Counted from the stretch's first letter, positions 24,209 through 32,513 are shown. The stretch: DNA of 32,520 nt from Xanthobacteraceae bacterium (GCA_028282095.1 JANQIP010000282.1:1-32520); one strand, 5' to 3'. Notes: generated by a model from the sequence alone, not told the origin. Translations and numbers: made by a program.

Positions 24209-24484
24209 TCAGCGCGCCGGCCGTGGCGGGCCGCCGGGTCGTCCGCCAGCGGTGCGTGGCGCCGGCTTCGGCTTGCCTGGAATGAGGCCTTCGCGCTGCG
24301 CGCGCTTGCGCGCAAGCTTGCGAGCGCGCCGGATTGCCTCGGCCTTTTCTCGCGCCTTCCGCTCGGAGGGCTTCTCGTAATGGCCGCGGAGCTTCATCTC
24401 CCGAAAAATGCCCTCGCGCTGCATCTTCTTCTTCAGCGCTTTCAGAGCCTGATCGACATTGTTGTCACGAACGAGTACCTGCAA
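24209..24484 (-). CDS. rpsU: 30S ribosomal protein S21
   Basis: A 91-residue bS21. The conserved core [20 protein letters not shown] and [21 protein letters not shown] is followed by a very basic helix and a proline/arginine/glycine-rich tail, as usual in Hyphomicrobiales, where S21 is longer than the about 71 residues of E. coli. It binds the 30S platform near the anti-Shine-Dalgarno. The start is TTG 24484: AAGGA lies 9 nt upstream and an in-frame stop lies three codons before. There is no internal ATG before the conserved core. It is encoded downstream of purEK but separated by 254 nt. Confidence 0.95.
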   Translation of the reverse strand: MQVLVRDNNVDQALKALKKKMQREGIFREMKLRGHYEKPSERKAREKAEAIRRARKLARKRAQREGLIPGKPKPAPRTAGGRPGGPPRPAR

Positions 24485-24686
24485 GCGTCATCATCCTTTC
24501 GAAGCTTGTTGCTGAACCCTGGCACACCCATCCGCCTGGATTTACGCCAGCGGGTACGCGCCTTGCGAGCATCGGCGATGTACCAGAACGCGACCGCAGA
24601 GTCCATCGCAGCAACGCCGGTTTGCCGGTTTAGTGCGATAACTTCCCGACGGTTTTGCGGCCGACCCGACGGGACGATTACCGCAG

Positions 24687-24716
24687 CCTATCTGGGCGTT
24701 CTTGAGCAATCGTCAA
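24687..24716 (-). promoter_or_regulatory. Candidate promoter for rpsU
   Basis: On the minus strand TTGACG (24716-24711) is followed after 17-18 nt by AGATAG/GATAGG. The -35 is close to the alphaproteobacterial consensus; the -10 is weak. It lies about 200 nt upstream of the rpsU TTG start, just beyond the purK stop codon, in a 254-nt gap that has no other feature. Confidence 0.3.
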
Positions 24717-24738
24717 GTCGAAATCGGCGACCGTTCGA

Positions 24739-25830
24739 TCACTCTTCGAATACCTGGGTCACATGTCCCATCTTGCGACCGTCTCGCACGGCCGGTTTGC
24801 CATAGAGATGAACCGACGCGCCGGGAACGGTCAGCCACTTGTCAACCGCCTCGACCTCCGCGCCGATCAGGTTGACCATTTCCGCTCGTCCGCGCCGCAC
24901 CGGAGTCGCGAGCGGCCAGCCGGCAACCGCACGGATGTGCTGCTCGAACTGCGAAACCGAGCAGCCGTCGAGCGTCCAATGCCCGGAATTGTGCACGCGC
25001 GGCGCGATCTCATTGACCATCACGGCAGGGGCGGCGCCGTCGGCGACCACGAACATCTCGACGGCCAGCACCCCGACATAGTCGAATGCCTCGGCAATGC
25101 GCGTGGCGATGCCGCGCGCCTCGTCGGCGAGCGCGGCGGGAACGGCCGCCGGCACGCGCGAGACTTTCAGGATATGGTCGCGATGCTCGTTCTCGGCGAC
25201 GTCGAAGCAGAGGGTCTCGCCGTCGATGCTGCGCGCGACCACGACCGAAATCTCCCGCTCGAAGGGAATAAAGGCCTCCAGGATCGCCGGCTGCGCGCCG
25301 ATCTCTTGCCAGGCGGCCTCCGCGTCGTCGCCGGTGCGGATGGTGGCCTGCCCCTTGCCGTCATAGCCGAAGCGCCGGGTCTTCAGCACGGCGGGCCGGC
25401 CGATCGCCGCGAGCGCGGGCGCAAGCTCCTTCAATGAGCCGACCGGCGCGAAGGGTGCGGTCGCAATGCCGAGCGATGTGATCCAGCTCTTTTCGACCAG
25501 CCGATCCTGGGTCGTCGCCAACACTTGCGGGTCGGGCAGCACCGGCTTGCGTGCCGCAAGGAAGGTTGCGGTCTCTGCCGGCACGTTCTCGAACTCGTAA
25601 GTGACGACATCGACATCGTCGGCGAAGCGATCGAGCGCCGATTTGTCGACATAGTCGGCCTCGGTCACCCGGCGGACGACGTCGAAGGCGCAAGAAAGCG
25701 GCTCCGGGCAAAGCACGTGGCATTTGAGGCCCAGGCTTGCGGCCGAAAGCGCAAGCATGCGCCCGAGCTGTCCGCCGCCGAGAATGCCGATGATCGCGTC
25801 CGGGTCGAGCGGGCGCGCAGCGATGGTCAC
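24739..25830 (-). CDS. purK: 5-(carboxyamino)imidazole ribonucleotide synthase PurK
   Basis: A 363-residue ATP-grasp enzyme that makes N5-CAIR from AIR, ATP and bicarbonate in purine synthesis. The N-terminal [12 protein letters not shown] motif (about 14-25), the ATP-grasp signature [30 protein letters not shown], and the metal site [13 protein letters not shown] are all present and full length. The start is GTG 25830, because GGAGGAG lies 8 nt upstream and it overlaps the purE stop codon as GTGA; the open frame further upstream shadows purE. It is translationally coupled to purE, whose product uses its unstable product. Confidence 0.95.
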   Translation of the reverse strand: MTIAARPLDPDAIIGILGGGQLGRMLALSAASLGLKCHVLCPEPLSCAFDVVRRVTEADYVDKSALDRFADDVDVVTYEFENVPAETATFLAARKPVLPDPQVLATTQDRLVEKSWITSLGIATAPFAPVGSLKELAPALAAIGRPAVLKTRRFGYDGKGQATIRTGDDAEAAWQEIGAQPAILEAFIPFEREISVVVARSIDGETLCFDVAENEHRDHILKVSRVPAAVPAALADEARGIATRIAEAFDYVGVLAVEMFVVADGAAPAVMVNEIAPRVHNSGHWTLDGCSVSQFEQHIRAVAGWPLATPVRRGRAEMVNLIGAEVEAVDKWLTVPGASVHLYGKPAVRDGRKMGHVTQVFEE

Positions 25831-26327
25831 GGGTGGTTCTCCTCCTCCGACGGTTCTTCGGCAACAGCTTCGGTTTGGCGGCGGCGCCATGCGGCGAGCC
25901 GCTCGGCGAGCCCGGCGTCATGGAGCGCGAGCACGCTCGCGGCAAGCAGCGCCGCATTGATCGCCCCGGCGCGGCCGATCGCCAGCGTGCCGACCGGTAT
26001 TCCTGGCGGCATCTGCACGATCGAGTAGAGCGAATCGACCCCCAACAGAGCCTTCGATTCCACCGGCACGCCGAACACCGGCAGCGGCGTGAGCGCCGCG
26101 GTCATGCCGGGCAGATGCGCCGCGCCGCCGGCGCCGGCGATAATCACCTCGAAACCTTCGCTTTTCGCGCCCTTGGCGAAGGCGTAGAGCCGCTCCGGCG
26201 TGCGATGGGCGGAGACGATCCGCGCAGCAAAGCCGACCTTAAGGGCGACAAGCGTTTCCGCAGCATGACGCAGGGTCGCCCAGTCGGACTGGCTGCCCAT
26301 GATGATCGCCACCGGTTTTGCTGTCAT
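25827..26327 (-). CDS. purE: N5-carboxyaminoimidazole ribonucleotide mutase PurE
   Basis: A 166-residue class I PurE converting N5-CAIR to CAIR. It has GSQSD at 11-15, SAHRTP at 39-44 (the catalytic His) and [12 protein letters not shown] near 64-75. Length is typical, with an acidic C-terminal tail of about 20 residues that encodes the purK ribosome-binding site. The start is ATG 26327, directly before the conserved PVAIIMGS; a TTG seven codons upstream is possible, but no better ribosome-binding site supports it. First gene of the purEK pair. Confidence 0.95.
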   Translation of the reverse strand: MTAKPVAIIMGSQSDWATLRHAAETLVALKVGFAARIVSAHRTPERLYAFAKGAKSEGFEVIIAGAGGAAHLPGMTAALTPLPVFGVPVESKALLGVDSLYSIVQMPPGIPVGTLAIGRAGAINAALLAASVLALHDAGLAERLAAWRRRQTEAVAEEPSEEENHP

Positions 26328-26390
26328 CGGATGCTCGAATCGGCGCAACTGCGCTCGTTGCGCTGCAAGAAGCGCGGATTATAGATTTGG

Positions 26391-26447
26391 GCACCCGCCC
26401 CGCAAGCCAAACCGTACCTGTGCATGATGGAATTCGGGGGCGGGTGC
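26391..26447. other. Inverted repeat between DUF465 gene and purE
   Basis: Exact 11-nt arms GCACCCGCCCC (26391-26401) and GGGGCGGGTGC (26437-26447) are separated by 35 nt. It could be a terminator of the DUF465 gene or a leader structure ahead of purE. There is no T-run, so the function is open. Confidence 0.35.
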
Positions 26448-26468
26448 AGCGGCGTCCCACCTTCGGAA

Positions 26469-26675
26469 TCAAGCAATTATATCGGGGGTCAGTTGATCCT
26501 CGATGAAGGAAATCTTATCGCGCAGCCACAATTTGCGCTTCTTGAGGCGTTGCACCTGAAGGATGTCCGACCCCGGCGCATGCTGCAGTGCCGTAATCGC
26601 AGCATCGAGGTCGCGATGCTCCTGCTTCAGGCGCATAAGCTGGGCCTGGAGTTCGGTCTCATTTTCAATGGCCAT
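26469..26675 (-). CDS. DUF465 (YdcH/SlyX-like) small coiled-coil protein
   Basis: A 68-residue, highly charged, helical protein with heptad-like leucines (LQAQLMRLKQEHRDLDAAI) and the family's LKKRKLWLRDKI motif at about 44-55. Family members are short cytoplasmic helical hairpins of unknown function. The start is ATG 26675, since homology begins there; the open frame continuing upstream to 26825 runs into the divergent promoter region. It lies 141 nt upstream of purE on the same strand, a conserved neighbourhood in related bacteria as far as I recall. It is divergent from a second DUF465 gene at 26899. Confidence 0.88.
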   Translation of the reverse strand: MAIENETELQAQLMRLKQEHRDLDAAITALQHAPGSDILQVQRLKKRKLWLRDKISFIEDQLTPDIIA

Positions 26676-26839
26676 TGCGCCGCTGTATGGGCCGCGATCA
26701 TCCCTGCGCCATGCGAAACCCGCAAACCGCAGCCTCGCAAATGGTATCGCCCGAGCGAACAGGATTTTCAAGCTTTTGCCCATCTGGCGCCAACGAACCG
26801 CCCGTTTTTTGCACTGCACAATCAATCATCATCGACTTT

Positions 26840-26869
26840 TTGCGCGTGTCATGGCAAACTACGTAGATT
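26840..26869 (+). promoter_or_regulatory. Candidate promoter of the second DUF465 gene
   Basis: TTGCGC (26840-26845), an 18-nt spacer and TAGATT (26864-26869), located 30 nt before the start codon in the AT-richer divergent region 26676-26898. Both boxes match the consensus only partly. Confidence 0.25.
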
Positions 26870-26898
26870 GGGCAATCTGACACAAGGAGAATTGCCAC

Positions 26899-27075
26899 AT
26901 GGCCACGCTCGAACTTGCGGAACTCGAACAAAGACATCGTTTGTTGGAGGCGGAACTGGCGGAGATGCGCCAACACCCCTCCGTAGATGATTTGCAGATG
27001 GTCGAGCTGAAGCGCCGCAAGTTGAAAATAAAAGACGCCATTGCCCGTTTGCGGCAACTGAGCAGCGTACATTGA
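26899..27075 (+). CDS. DUF465 small coiled-coil protein, second paralogue
   Basis: A 58-residue ORF with an excellent ribosome-binding site (AAGGAG 9 nt before the ATG). The translation opens MATLELAELEQRHRLLE and contains VELKRRKLKIKDAI at about 35-48, aligning with the LKKRKLWLRDKI motif of the protein encoded divergently at 26469-26675. Both have a leucine-heptad first helix, a short loop with an Asp before the second helix, and no Cys. The function is unknown. A strong rho-independent terminator follows at 27129-27160, so it is a monocistronic unit. Confidence 0.87.
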   Translation: MATLELAELEQRHRLLEAELAEMRQHPSVDDLQMVELKRRKLKIKDAIARLRQLSSVH

Positions 27076-27128
27076 GCAGCGTCCATCGAGGACGCGGGCC
27101 TGTAAGGTAACCGATCCTAAGTAGAAGA

Positions 27129-27160
27129 CTGCCGGTTCGCGGCCGCGGACCGGCAGTTTT
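27129..27160 (+). terminator. Rho-independent terminator after the DUF465 gene
   Basis: CTGCCGGT / ACCGGCAG, an 8-bp GC-rich stem whose 12-nt loop can itself pair (CCGCGG), followed by TTTTCGTTTCTTCTT. It is the clearest intrinsic terminator in the window. Confidence 0.85.
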
Positions 27161-27205
27161 CGTTTCTTCTTCCCCCATCAGGCGATGGGCGTCGATCGCG
27201 CTTCT

Positions 27206-27304
27206 GAGCATGATCCTGAAAAGCTGCAGACTTCTCGGATAGGATCACGCGACCAAACAAACAGAAAGGGAGCGTGATTGGTTCAACCTGGGGCAATCAC
27301 GGTC
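27206..27304 (+). repeat. Family A repeat, divergent copy A9
   Basis: GAGCATGATCCTGAAAAGC, TGCAGACTTCTCGG, an AAACAGAAA linker and GGAGCGTGATTG / CAATCACG retain the family layout with many substitutions. The remaining sequence up to prpE at 27449 shows nothing else I can name. Confidence 0.7.
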
Positions 27305-27448
27305 CAATCGGTCCCGACGGCGCGTCCACGGCTTGCAAACAAACGTCTTTTGCTCACAATCCACAGTGATCTTCTCGATATTCCCGAAAAACCGCGCCGG
27401 CGGCCCGACTAGCGGGCGCGCCGGGCCCTCAAGAGGGAGGAACCGCAG

Positions 27449-29401
27449 GTGACGACAGCGGCAATGGCGACTTCCGCAAAGGCGGGCGGGCGGCCCGCAA
27501 GCCGATATTACGAGGTCTATGAACGAGCGAAGACCGATCCGCTCGGGTTCTGGGGAGACGCTGCCAAGGAGATCGATTGGTACGAGCCGGCGAAAACGGT
27601 GTTCGACCCGGATGCCGGGGTCTACGGACGATGGTTCGCCGGCGCGCTATGCAATACCTGCTTCAATGCGATCGACCGCCATGTGCTGGGCGGCCGGGCG
27701 GCGCAGCCGGCCCTGATCTATGATTCGCCCGTCACGGGAACAAAAAAGACCTTCACCTACAGCGAAATGCTCAGCGAGGTCAGCACGCTGGCCGCGATCC
27801 TGCGCGACTTCGGCGTCGGCAAAGGCGACCGGGTCATCCTTTACATGCCCATGGTTCCCGAGGCGCTGTTCGGCATGCTTGCCTGCGCGCGCATCGGCGC
27901 CATCCACTCGGTCGTGTTCGGCGGCTTCGCACCGAAGGAGCTGGCCACCCGCATCGACGATGCAACCCCAAAGCTCGTGCTGTCGGCGAGCTGCGGCATC
28001 GAGCCCGGGCGTGTCGTCGCCTACAAGCCGATGCTCGACGAGGCGATCAATCTTGCCACCACCAAACCGGAGACCTGCATTATCCTGCAGCGCCCGCAAC
28101 TCGCGGCCGACCTGACGGCGGGCCGCGATCACGATTGGGCCGCCTTGCGCACGGCAGCGCAGGAAGCCGGCAAGTCAGCCGACTGCGTGCCGGTGCTGGC
28201 GACCGATCCGCTCTATATCCTCTACACCTCGGGCACGACCGGCAAGCCCAAGGGCGTGGTGCGCGACAATGGCGGCCATATGGTCGCGCTCAAATGGACG
28301 ATGAAGAACCTCTATGGGGTCGATCCCGGCGAGGTCTATTGGTCCGCCTCGGATGTCGGCTGGGTGGTCGGCCACAGCTATATCGTCTATGCGCCGCTGT
28401 TCCACGGCTGCACCACGATCCTCTACGAGGGCAAGCCGGTCGGCACGCCCGACGCCGGCGCCTTCTGGCGGGTCATCGCCGAGCATGGTTGCGTGACCAT
28501 GTTCACCGCGCCGACCGCGTTCCGCGCGATCAAGAAAGAAGATCCAGCGGGCAAGCTGCTCGGCCAATATGACCTTTCGAAGTATCGTGCGCTCTTCCTT
28601 GCCGGCGAGCGGGCCGATCCCGATACCATCGCATGGGCGGAGAACCTGCTCAAAGTGCCGGTGATCGATCACTGGTGGCAGACCGAGACCGCCTGGGCGA
28701 TTGCCGGCAATCCGCTCGGCCTCGGCGAGCTCCCGGTCAAGCACGGCTCGCCCACCGTCGCGATGCCGGGCTACGACGTGCGCATCGTCGATGAGGGCTG
28801 TCACGAGCTCGAGGCCAACAAGATGGGCTCGATCGTGATCAAGCTGCCGCTGCCGCCCGCCAACCTGCCGACATTATGGCAGCAGGATGATCGCTTCCGC
28901 GAAGCCTATCTCACCGAATTCCCCGGCTACTATAAGTCGGGTGATGCCGGTTTCCATGACGAGGACGGCTATCTCTTCATCATGGGGCGCACCGACGACA
29001 TCATCAATGTCGCCGGGCATCGTCTGTCGACCGGTGGCATGGAGGAAGTGCTCGCGAGCCACGCGGACGTCGCCGAATGCGCGGTCATCGGCGTCAGGGA
29101 CGATCTGAAAGGCGAAGTCCCGTGCGGCTTCATCGTGCTGAAATCGGGCGTTTCCCGTTCGCCGGTCGAAATCGAGAGCGAGATCGTCGGCTTGGTGCGC
29201 GAGAAGATCGGCCCGGTCGCCGCCTTCAAGATCGCGATCACGGTATCGCGCCTGCCCAAGACCCGGTCGGGCAAGATCCTGCGCGGCACGATGAAGAAGA
29301 TCGCCGATTCCGATCCCTGGACCATGCCGGCGACCATCGACGATCCGGCCATCCTCGACGAGATCGGCTCGGCGCTCAAACAGCACGGCGTCGGGCAATA
29401 G
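27449..29401 (+). CDS. prpE: Propionyl-CoA synthetase (AMP-forming acyl-CoA ligase)
   Basis: A 650-residue ANL-superfamily ligase activating propionate (or acetate) with ATP and CoA. It has the P-loop TSGTTGKPKG at 260-269 followed by VVRDNGGH, which is typical of PrpE, then GWVVGHSYIVYAPL, WWQTET near 409-414, YKSGD with the ribose-binding Asp, and the C-terminal TRSGKI with the catalytic Lys at 609, a usual acetylation site. The start is GTG 27449, since GGAGG lies 8 nt upstream; ATG at 27464 is possible. No prpB, prpC, prpD or methylmalonyl pathway genes are nearby. A perfect hairpin follows the gene. Confidence 0.93.
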   Translation: MTTAAMATSAKAGGRPASRYYEVYERAKTDPLGFWGDAAKEIDWYEPAKTVFDPDAGVYGRWFAGALCNTCFNAIDRHVLGGRAAQPALIYDSPVTGTKKTFTYSEMLSEVSTLAAILRDFGVGKGDRVILYMPMVPEALFGMLACARIGAIHSVVFGGFAPKELATRIDDATPKLVLSASCGIEPGRVVAYKPMLDEAINLATTKPETCIILQRPQLAADLTAGRDHDWAALRTAAQEAGKSADCVPVLATDPLYILYTSGTTGKPKGVVRDNGGHMVALKWTMKNLYGVDPGEVYWSASDVGWVVGHSYIVYAPLFHGCTTILYEGKPVGTPDAGAFWRVIAEHGCVTMFTAPTAFRAIKKEDPAGKLLGQYDLSKYRALFLAGERADPDTIAWAENLLKVPVIDHWWQTETAWAIAGNPLGLGELPVKHGSPTVAMPGYDVRIVDEGCHELEANKMGSIVIKLPLPPANLPTLWQQDDRFREAYLTEFPGYYKSGDAGFHDEDGYLFIMGRTDDIINVAGHRLSTGGMEEVLASHADVAECAVIGVRDDLKGEVPCGFIVLKSGVSRSPVEIESEIVGLVREKIGPVAAFKIAITVSRLPKTRSGKILRGTMKKIADSDPWTMPATIDDPAILDEIGSALKQHGVGQ

Positions 29402-29417
29402 AGTGCTTTCGGCAAAG

Positions 29418-29446
29418 CCTACCCTCGGACCTGGTCCGAGGGTAGG
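29418..29446. terminator. Perfect hairpin after prpE
   Basis: CCTACCCTCGGACC and GGTCCGAGGGTAGG are separated by a single T, a 14-nt perfect palindromic pair starting 16 nt after the prpE stop codon. No T-run follows, so it may act as a 3' stabiliser or rho-assisted terminator. Confidence 0.55.
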
Positions 29447-29539
29447 AACCGGCCCGCGGTGGACTGACCGGTCAGACGATCGACGTCGCTCGCCCGGCAC
29501 CATCCTATGGATTCCGGGCGATGCGAGAGGGGTCGGCCG

Positions 29540-29974
29540 ATGGCGTACTGGCTGGTGAAATCCGAGCCCTCGGCCTGGTCCTGGGACGACCAGGTCGGGC
29601 GCGGCGCCAAAGGCGAGCCGTGGACCGGCGTGCGCAACCACACCGCCCGGCAGAACCTCATGAAGATGGAGAAAGGCGATCGCGCCTTTTTCTATCACTC
29701 GGTGGACGAGAAGCGCATCGTCGGCATTGTCGAGGTGATCCGCGAGCACTATCCCGACCCGACCGCGAAACCAGGCGAGCCCTGGGTGGTGGTCGACGTC
29801 AAGGCGCTCGCGCCGATGCCGCGCCCGGTCACACTTGCCGACATCAAGTCCGAGACGCGACTAAAGGACATGGCGCTGGTGAAATACTCGCGCCTGTCGG
29901 TGCAGCCCGTCACCGCGGCAGAGTGGAAGCTTGTCCTGAAACTCGGCGGAGCGGACGGCTCCGTCGCCGCCTGA
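29540..29974 (+). CDS. EVE domain-containing protein
   Basis: A 144-residue single-domain EVE/PUA-like protein related to human THYN1. Landmarks are YWLVKSEP at 3-10, WTGVRNHTARQNL near 28-40, FYHS at 51-54, IVGIVEV and the C-terminal LVKYSRLSVQPV. EVE domains bind modified bases in nucleic acids; the specific ligand and role here are unknown. The start is ATG 29540, immediately before the conserved YWLVKSEP, with GAGAGGGG upstream; the frame is open for eleven more codons upstream without support. It is 138 nt behind prpE beyond a hairpin and convergent with the PBP gene. The genomic neighbours give no hint of a restriction or defence system. Confidence 0.92.
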   Translation: MAYWLVKSEPSAWSWDDQVGRGAKGEPWTGVRNHTARQNLMKMEKGDRAFFYHSVDEKRIVGIVEVIREHYPDPTAKPGEPWVVVDVKALAPMPRPVTLADIKSETRLKDMALVKYSRLSVQPVTAAEWKLVLKLGGADGSVAA

Positions 29975-29999
29975 GCACCTCGGCCTTCCAATTCCGTTC

Positions 30000-30019
30000 G
30001 TTCCCGCGAAAGCGGGAAC
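30000..30019. repeat. Family C half-element between convergent genes
   Basis: GTTCCCGC-GAAA-GCGGGAAC, an 8-bp perfect stem with a GAAA tetraloop, 25 nt after the EVE stop codon. The second half of the element is missing. It lies in the 178-nt gap before the convergent PBP gene and may serve as a terminator. Confidence 0.7.
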
Positions 30020-30152
30020 CCAGACCTCCCCCTTTCAAGGGAAGGTATCGGACTTTGGCCGGAGGCGATCACTCGGAGAGCGTCTTTCAAAAAAAGGGTT
30101 TGCGGTTCCGCGGGCAAAAAGCTGAACACGGATCAACTGAGCGGAAAGAAGC

Positions 30153-32360
30153 TCAGCGGCCTCGGAACAGCCGATCGAGAAACCAGCCATCCATGCCGGC
30201 CTCCTGCCGCTGTGGGCGCGCGGGCGGTGCGCCGATATTGGCCGTTGGGGCAAACCGCGGGGGTGTGGGCGGCAAGACGCCAAGCGGATGGTGCGATAAT
30301 CCCGGCAGGTTCGCGATCCGAACGCCACGGTGGGCGGCTTGCATGAACCGGCTCCACACCGCAACCGGCAGGCTGCCGCCGGTGAGCTTGCGTGTCGGCT
30401 TGGCATCGTCATTGCCGAACCATAGTCCGGTGACGAGGTGGGCCGTATAGCCGACGAACCAGGCATCGCGGAAATCCTGGCTGGTGCCGGTCTTGCCGGC
30501 CGCTGGCCGGCCCGGCAGCGCCGCCCGGTGCGCGGTTCCGCCACGGATCGCTGTGCGCATCATATGGTTCATCATCGCAACATAGGCGGGTTCGACGATG
30601 CGATCGGGCGTCTTGGGCGTGCGGGCATAGAGCAGCCTGCCCTCGGCGGTTCGCACGCGCGCGACCACATGCGGGACGGCGCCGAACCCGCCATTCGCAA
30701 ACGGCGCATAGGCGCTCACAAGCTCGAGCAGCGAAGTCTCCGAGGTGCCGAGCGCGATCGAAGCGTTGGGCGCGAGTTTTGAAGCTATCCCCAGCCGGTG
30801 GGCCGTTCGCGTAACGGCAGTGGGACCGAATTCGAGCGTGAGGCGCACGGCGACCGTGTTGAGCGAGCGGGCGAGCGCCTCGGTCAGCGTCACCGGGCCG
30901 TGATATTTGCGCTTGTAGTTCCTCGGCTTCCATTTCTTGAGCGTGATCGGTCTGTCTTCGCGGATGCTGTCGGGCGTAAGCCCGCGCTCGATCGCGGTGA
31001 GATAGACGAACGGCTTGAAGGCTGAGCCGGGCTGGCGCTTTGCCGCCACGGCCCGGTTGAAGGCGCTCTCCCGGTAGTCGCGTCCGCCGACCAGCGCGCG
31101 CACTGCGCCGCTGGGTGTCATCGCCACCAATGCCGCCTGCTTGACGCCGTATGTCTTGCCGCGGGCGGCGAGCGCGTCGCGTACCGCTTTTTCTGCTGCG
31201 GCTTGCATTGCGGGATCGAGCGTCGTGTCGACCACGAGATCGTTCTCGACCTGGGAAATCACGTCATCGAGCGCGTCCATCACCCAGTCGGCAGCATGGC
31301 CGGCCGAACCGCCTTTCGACTTTGCCACTTTCGGCGGGCGCGCCATCGCCGTCTTGGCCGCGGCCTTGGGGATGAACCCGGCTTCGGCCATGGCGGTGAG
31401 CACGAGCCGGGCACGCCGCTGCGCCCCGCCATAGTTGCGGCTCGGCGCAAGGCGCGAGGGAGATTTGACGAGGCCCGCCAGCAGGGCCGCCTCGGCAAGC
31501 GTGACCTGCCGGGCCGACTTGCGAAAGTAGCGCTGGGCCGCCGCTTCCACGCCATAGGCGCCGGCGCCGAAGTAGATGCGGTTCAGATAGAGTTCGAGAA
31601 TCTGCTTCTTGGTGAATTCGTGCTCGATCCAGACCGACAGGATCGCTTCTTCGAGCTTGCGCATGATCGTGCGCTCGGGTCTGAGGAACAGGTTCTTGGC
31701 AAGCTGCTGGGTGATGGTCGATCCGCCCTGGGTGATCGCACGGCGCGAGACATTGGTGAAAAGCGCGCGCGACAGGCCCACGACATCCACGCCCCAATGT
31801 GAATGGAAGCGCCGGTCCTCGATGGCGATGAAGGCCTGCGGCAGGTGGGCGGGCATGTCTTTGAGTGGGACCGCGCGTCCACCCATTTCCCCGCGCGTTG
31901 CAAGCACGCTGCCGTCGCGCCCGCGGATCTGTACGGTGGGCGGGCGCTTGGGGATTTCAAGCGCATGAATCGGCGGCAGCCGCATGGCGACATAGGCAAG
32001 GAGGCCGGCGCCGGCGATTCCCCCCCACAGCGCGATGACGGCGAACCAATACGCAAATCGTTTCAGCCGCGACCCGCCGCCTCTGCGGCCGCCGCCGCGA
32101 CGCCTCCCGCCGCGCCGTCGACCGGCGGATCGCGCGCCCGCCTCCGTTTTGGCGCGCGCCGGCGCGGGACGGGGAGGGCGCTCCAGGCCGGGACGATGGT
32201 CGCGCTTGCGCGGGCCGCCGCCACGGCGCGGCTGAGCTTCGGCCTCGGGAGAGAGGATGCGTGCGGCCGATTTCGCGAGGGCGTCGAGGTTGGGCCCCAC
32301 GATCGGCACGTCGATCACGGGCTCGCGGCGCTCCCGCGGGTTTTTGCGCGATCGAGCCAT
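30153..32360 (-). CDS. Penicillin-binding protein 1A family, bifunctional transglycosylase/transpeptidase
   Basis: A 735-residue class A PBP that polymerises and crosslinks peptidoglycan at the outer face of the inner membrane. It has a long cytoplasmic N-terminus with a basic Gly/Arg-rich part (about 75-100), one membrane helix (about 104-126), and a GT51 domain with EDRRFHSHWG (catalytic Glu 181) and GGSTITQQLAKNLFL (212 on). The transpeptidase carries SAFK (Ser 446), SLN (499-501) and KTGTS (623-627). A Pro-rich tail follows. The start is ATG 32360; the frame stays open 50 more codons upstream, but most of those lie in a family B repeat. Its length is intermediate; there is no obvious OB domain of the long E. 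coli PBP1A. Confidence 0.95.
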   Translation of the reverse strand: MARSRKNPRERREPVIDVPIVGPNLDALAKSAARILSPEAEAQPRRGGGPRKRDHRPGLERPPRPAPARAKTEAGARSAGRRRGGRRRGGGRRGGGSRLKRFAYWFAVIALWGGIAGAGLLAYVAMRLPPIHALEIPKRPPTVQIRGRDGSVLATRGEMGGRAVPLKDMPAHLPQAFIAIEDRRFHSHWGVDVVGLSRALFTNVSRRAITQGGSTITQQLAKNLFLRPERTIMRKLEEAILSVWIEHEFTKKQILELYLNRIYFGAGAYGVEAAAQRYFRKSARQVTLAEAALLAGLVKSPSRLAPSRNYGGAQRRARLVLTAMAEAGFIPKAAAKTAMARPPKVAKSKGGSAGHAADWVMDALDDVISQVENDLVVDTTLDPAMQAAAEKAVRDALAARGKTYGVKQAALVAMTPSGAVRALVGGRDYRESAFNRAVAAKRQPGSAFKPFVYLTAIERGLTPDSIREDRPITLKKWKPRNYKRKYHGPVTLTEALARSLNTVAVRLTLEFGPTAVTRTAHRLGIASKLAPNASIALGTSETSLLELVSAYAPFANGGFGAVPHVVARVRTAEGRLLYARTPKTPDRIVEPAYVAMMNHMMRTAIRGGTAHRAALPGRPAAGKTGTSQDFRDAWFVGYTAHLVTGLWFGNDDAKPTRKLTGGSLPVAVWSRFMQAAHRGVRIANLPGLSHHPLGVLPPTPPRFAPTANIGAPPARPQRQEAGMDGWFLDRLFRGR

Positions 32361-32392
32361 GTCCCGTCCCACCCGGACGGGCCTGCGGCTGG

Positions 32393-32513
32393 TGTTTCCT
32401 TCTCTGACGGTCCGATCCCGGACCGTCAGGTAAGGAACACTAGCTAATCCGGTGCTTTGTGATGCGGCACCAACACAATGAGACGAGCCCAAGTGTTGGT
32501 GCCGCATCACTAG
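32393..32513 (-). repeat. Family B two-hairpin repeat, full copy (reverse orientation)
   Basis: The reverse complement of the element at 21918-22042 with few differences. CTGACGGTCC / GGACCGTCAG forms one hairpin (32404-32429). GTGATGCGGCACCAACAC (32459-32476) pairs perfectly with the arm at 32493-32510 over a 16-nt loop. It ends in CTAG and is followed by GGGCATGA, probably the beginning of another family A copy. It occupies the upstream region of the PBP gene. Confidence 0.9.

Noticed and set aside
29540..29974. EVE protein as part of a modified-base restriction/defence system
   Set aside because: Single EVE domain with no nuclease or helicase domain; neighbours are prpE and a PBP gene, so no defence context.
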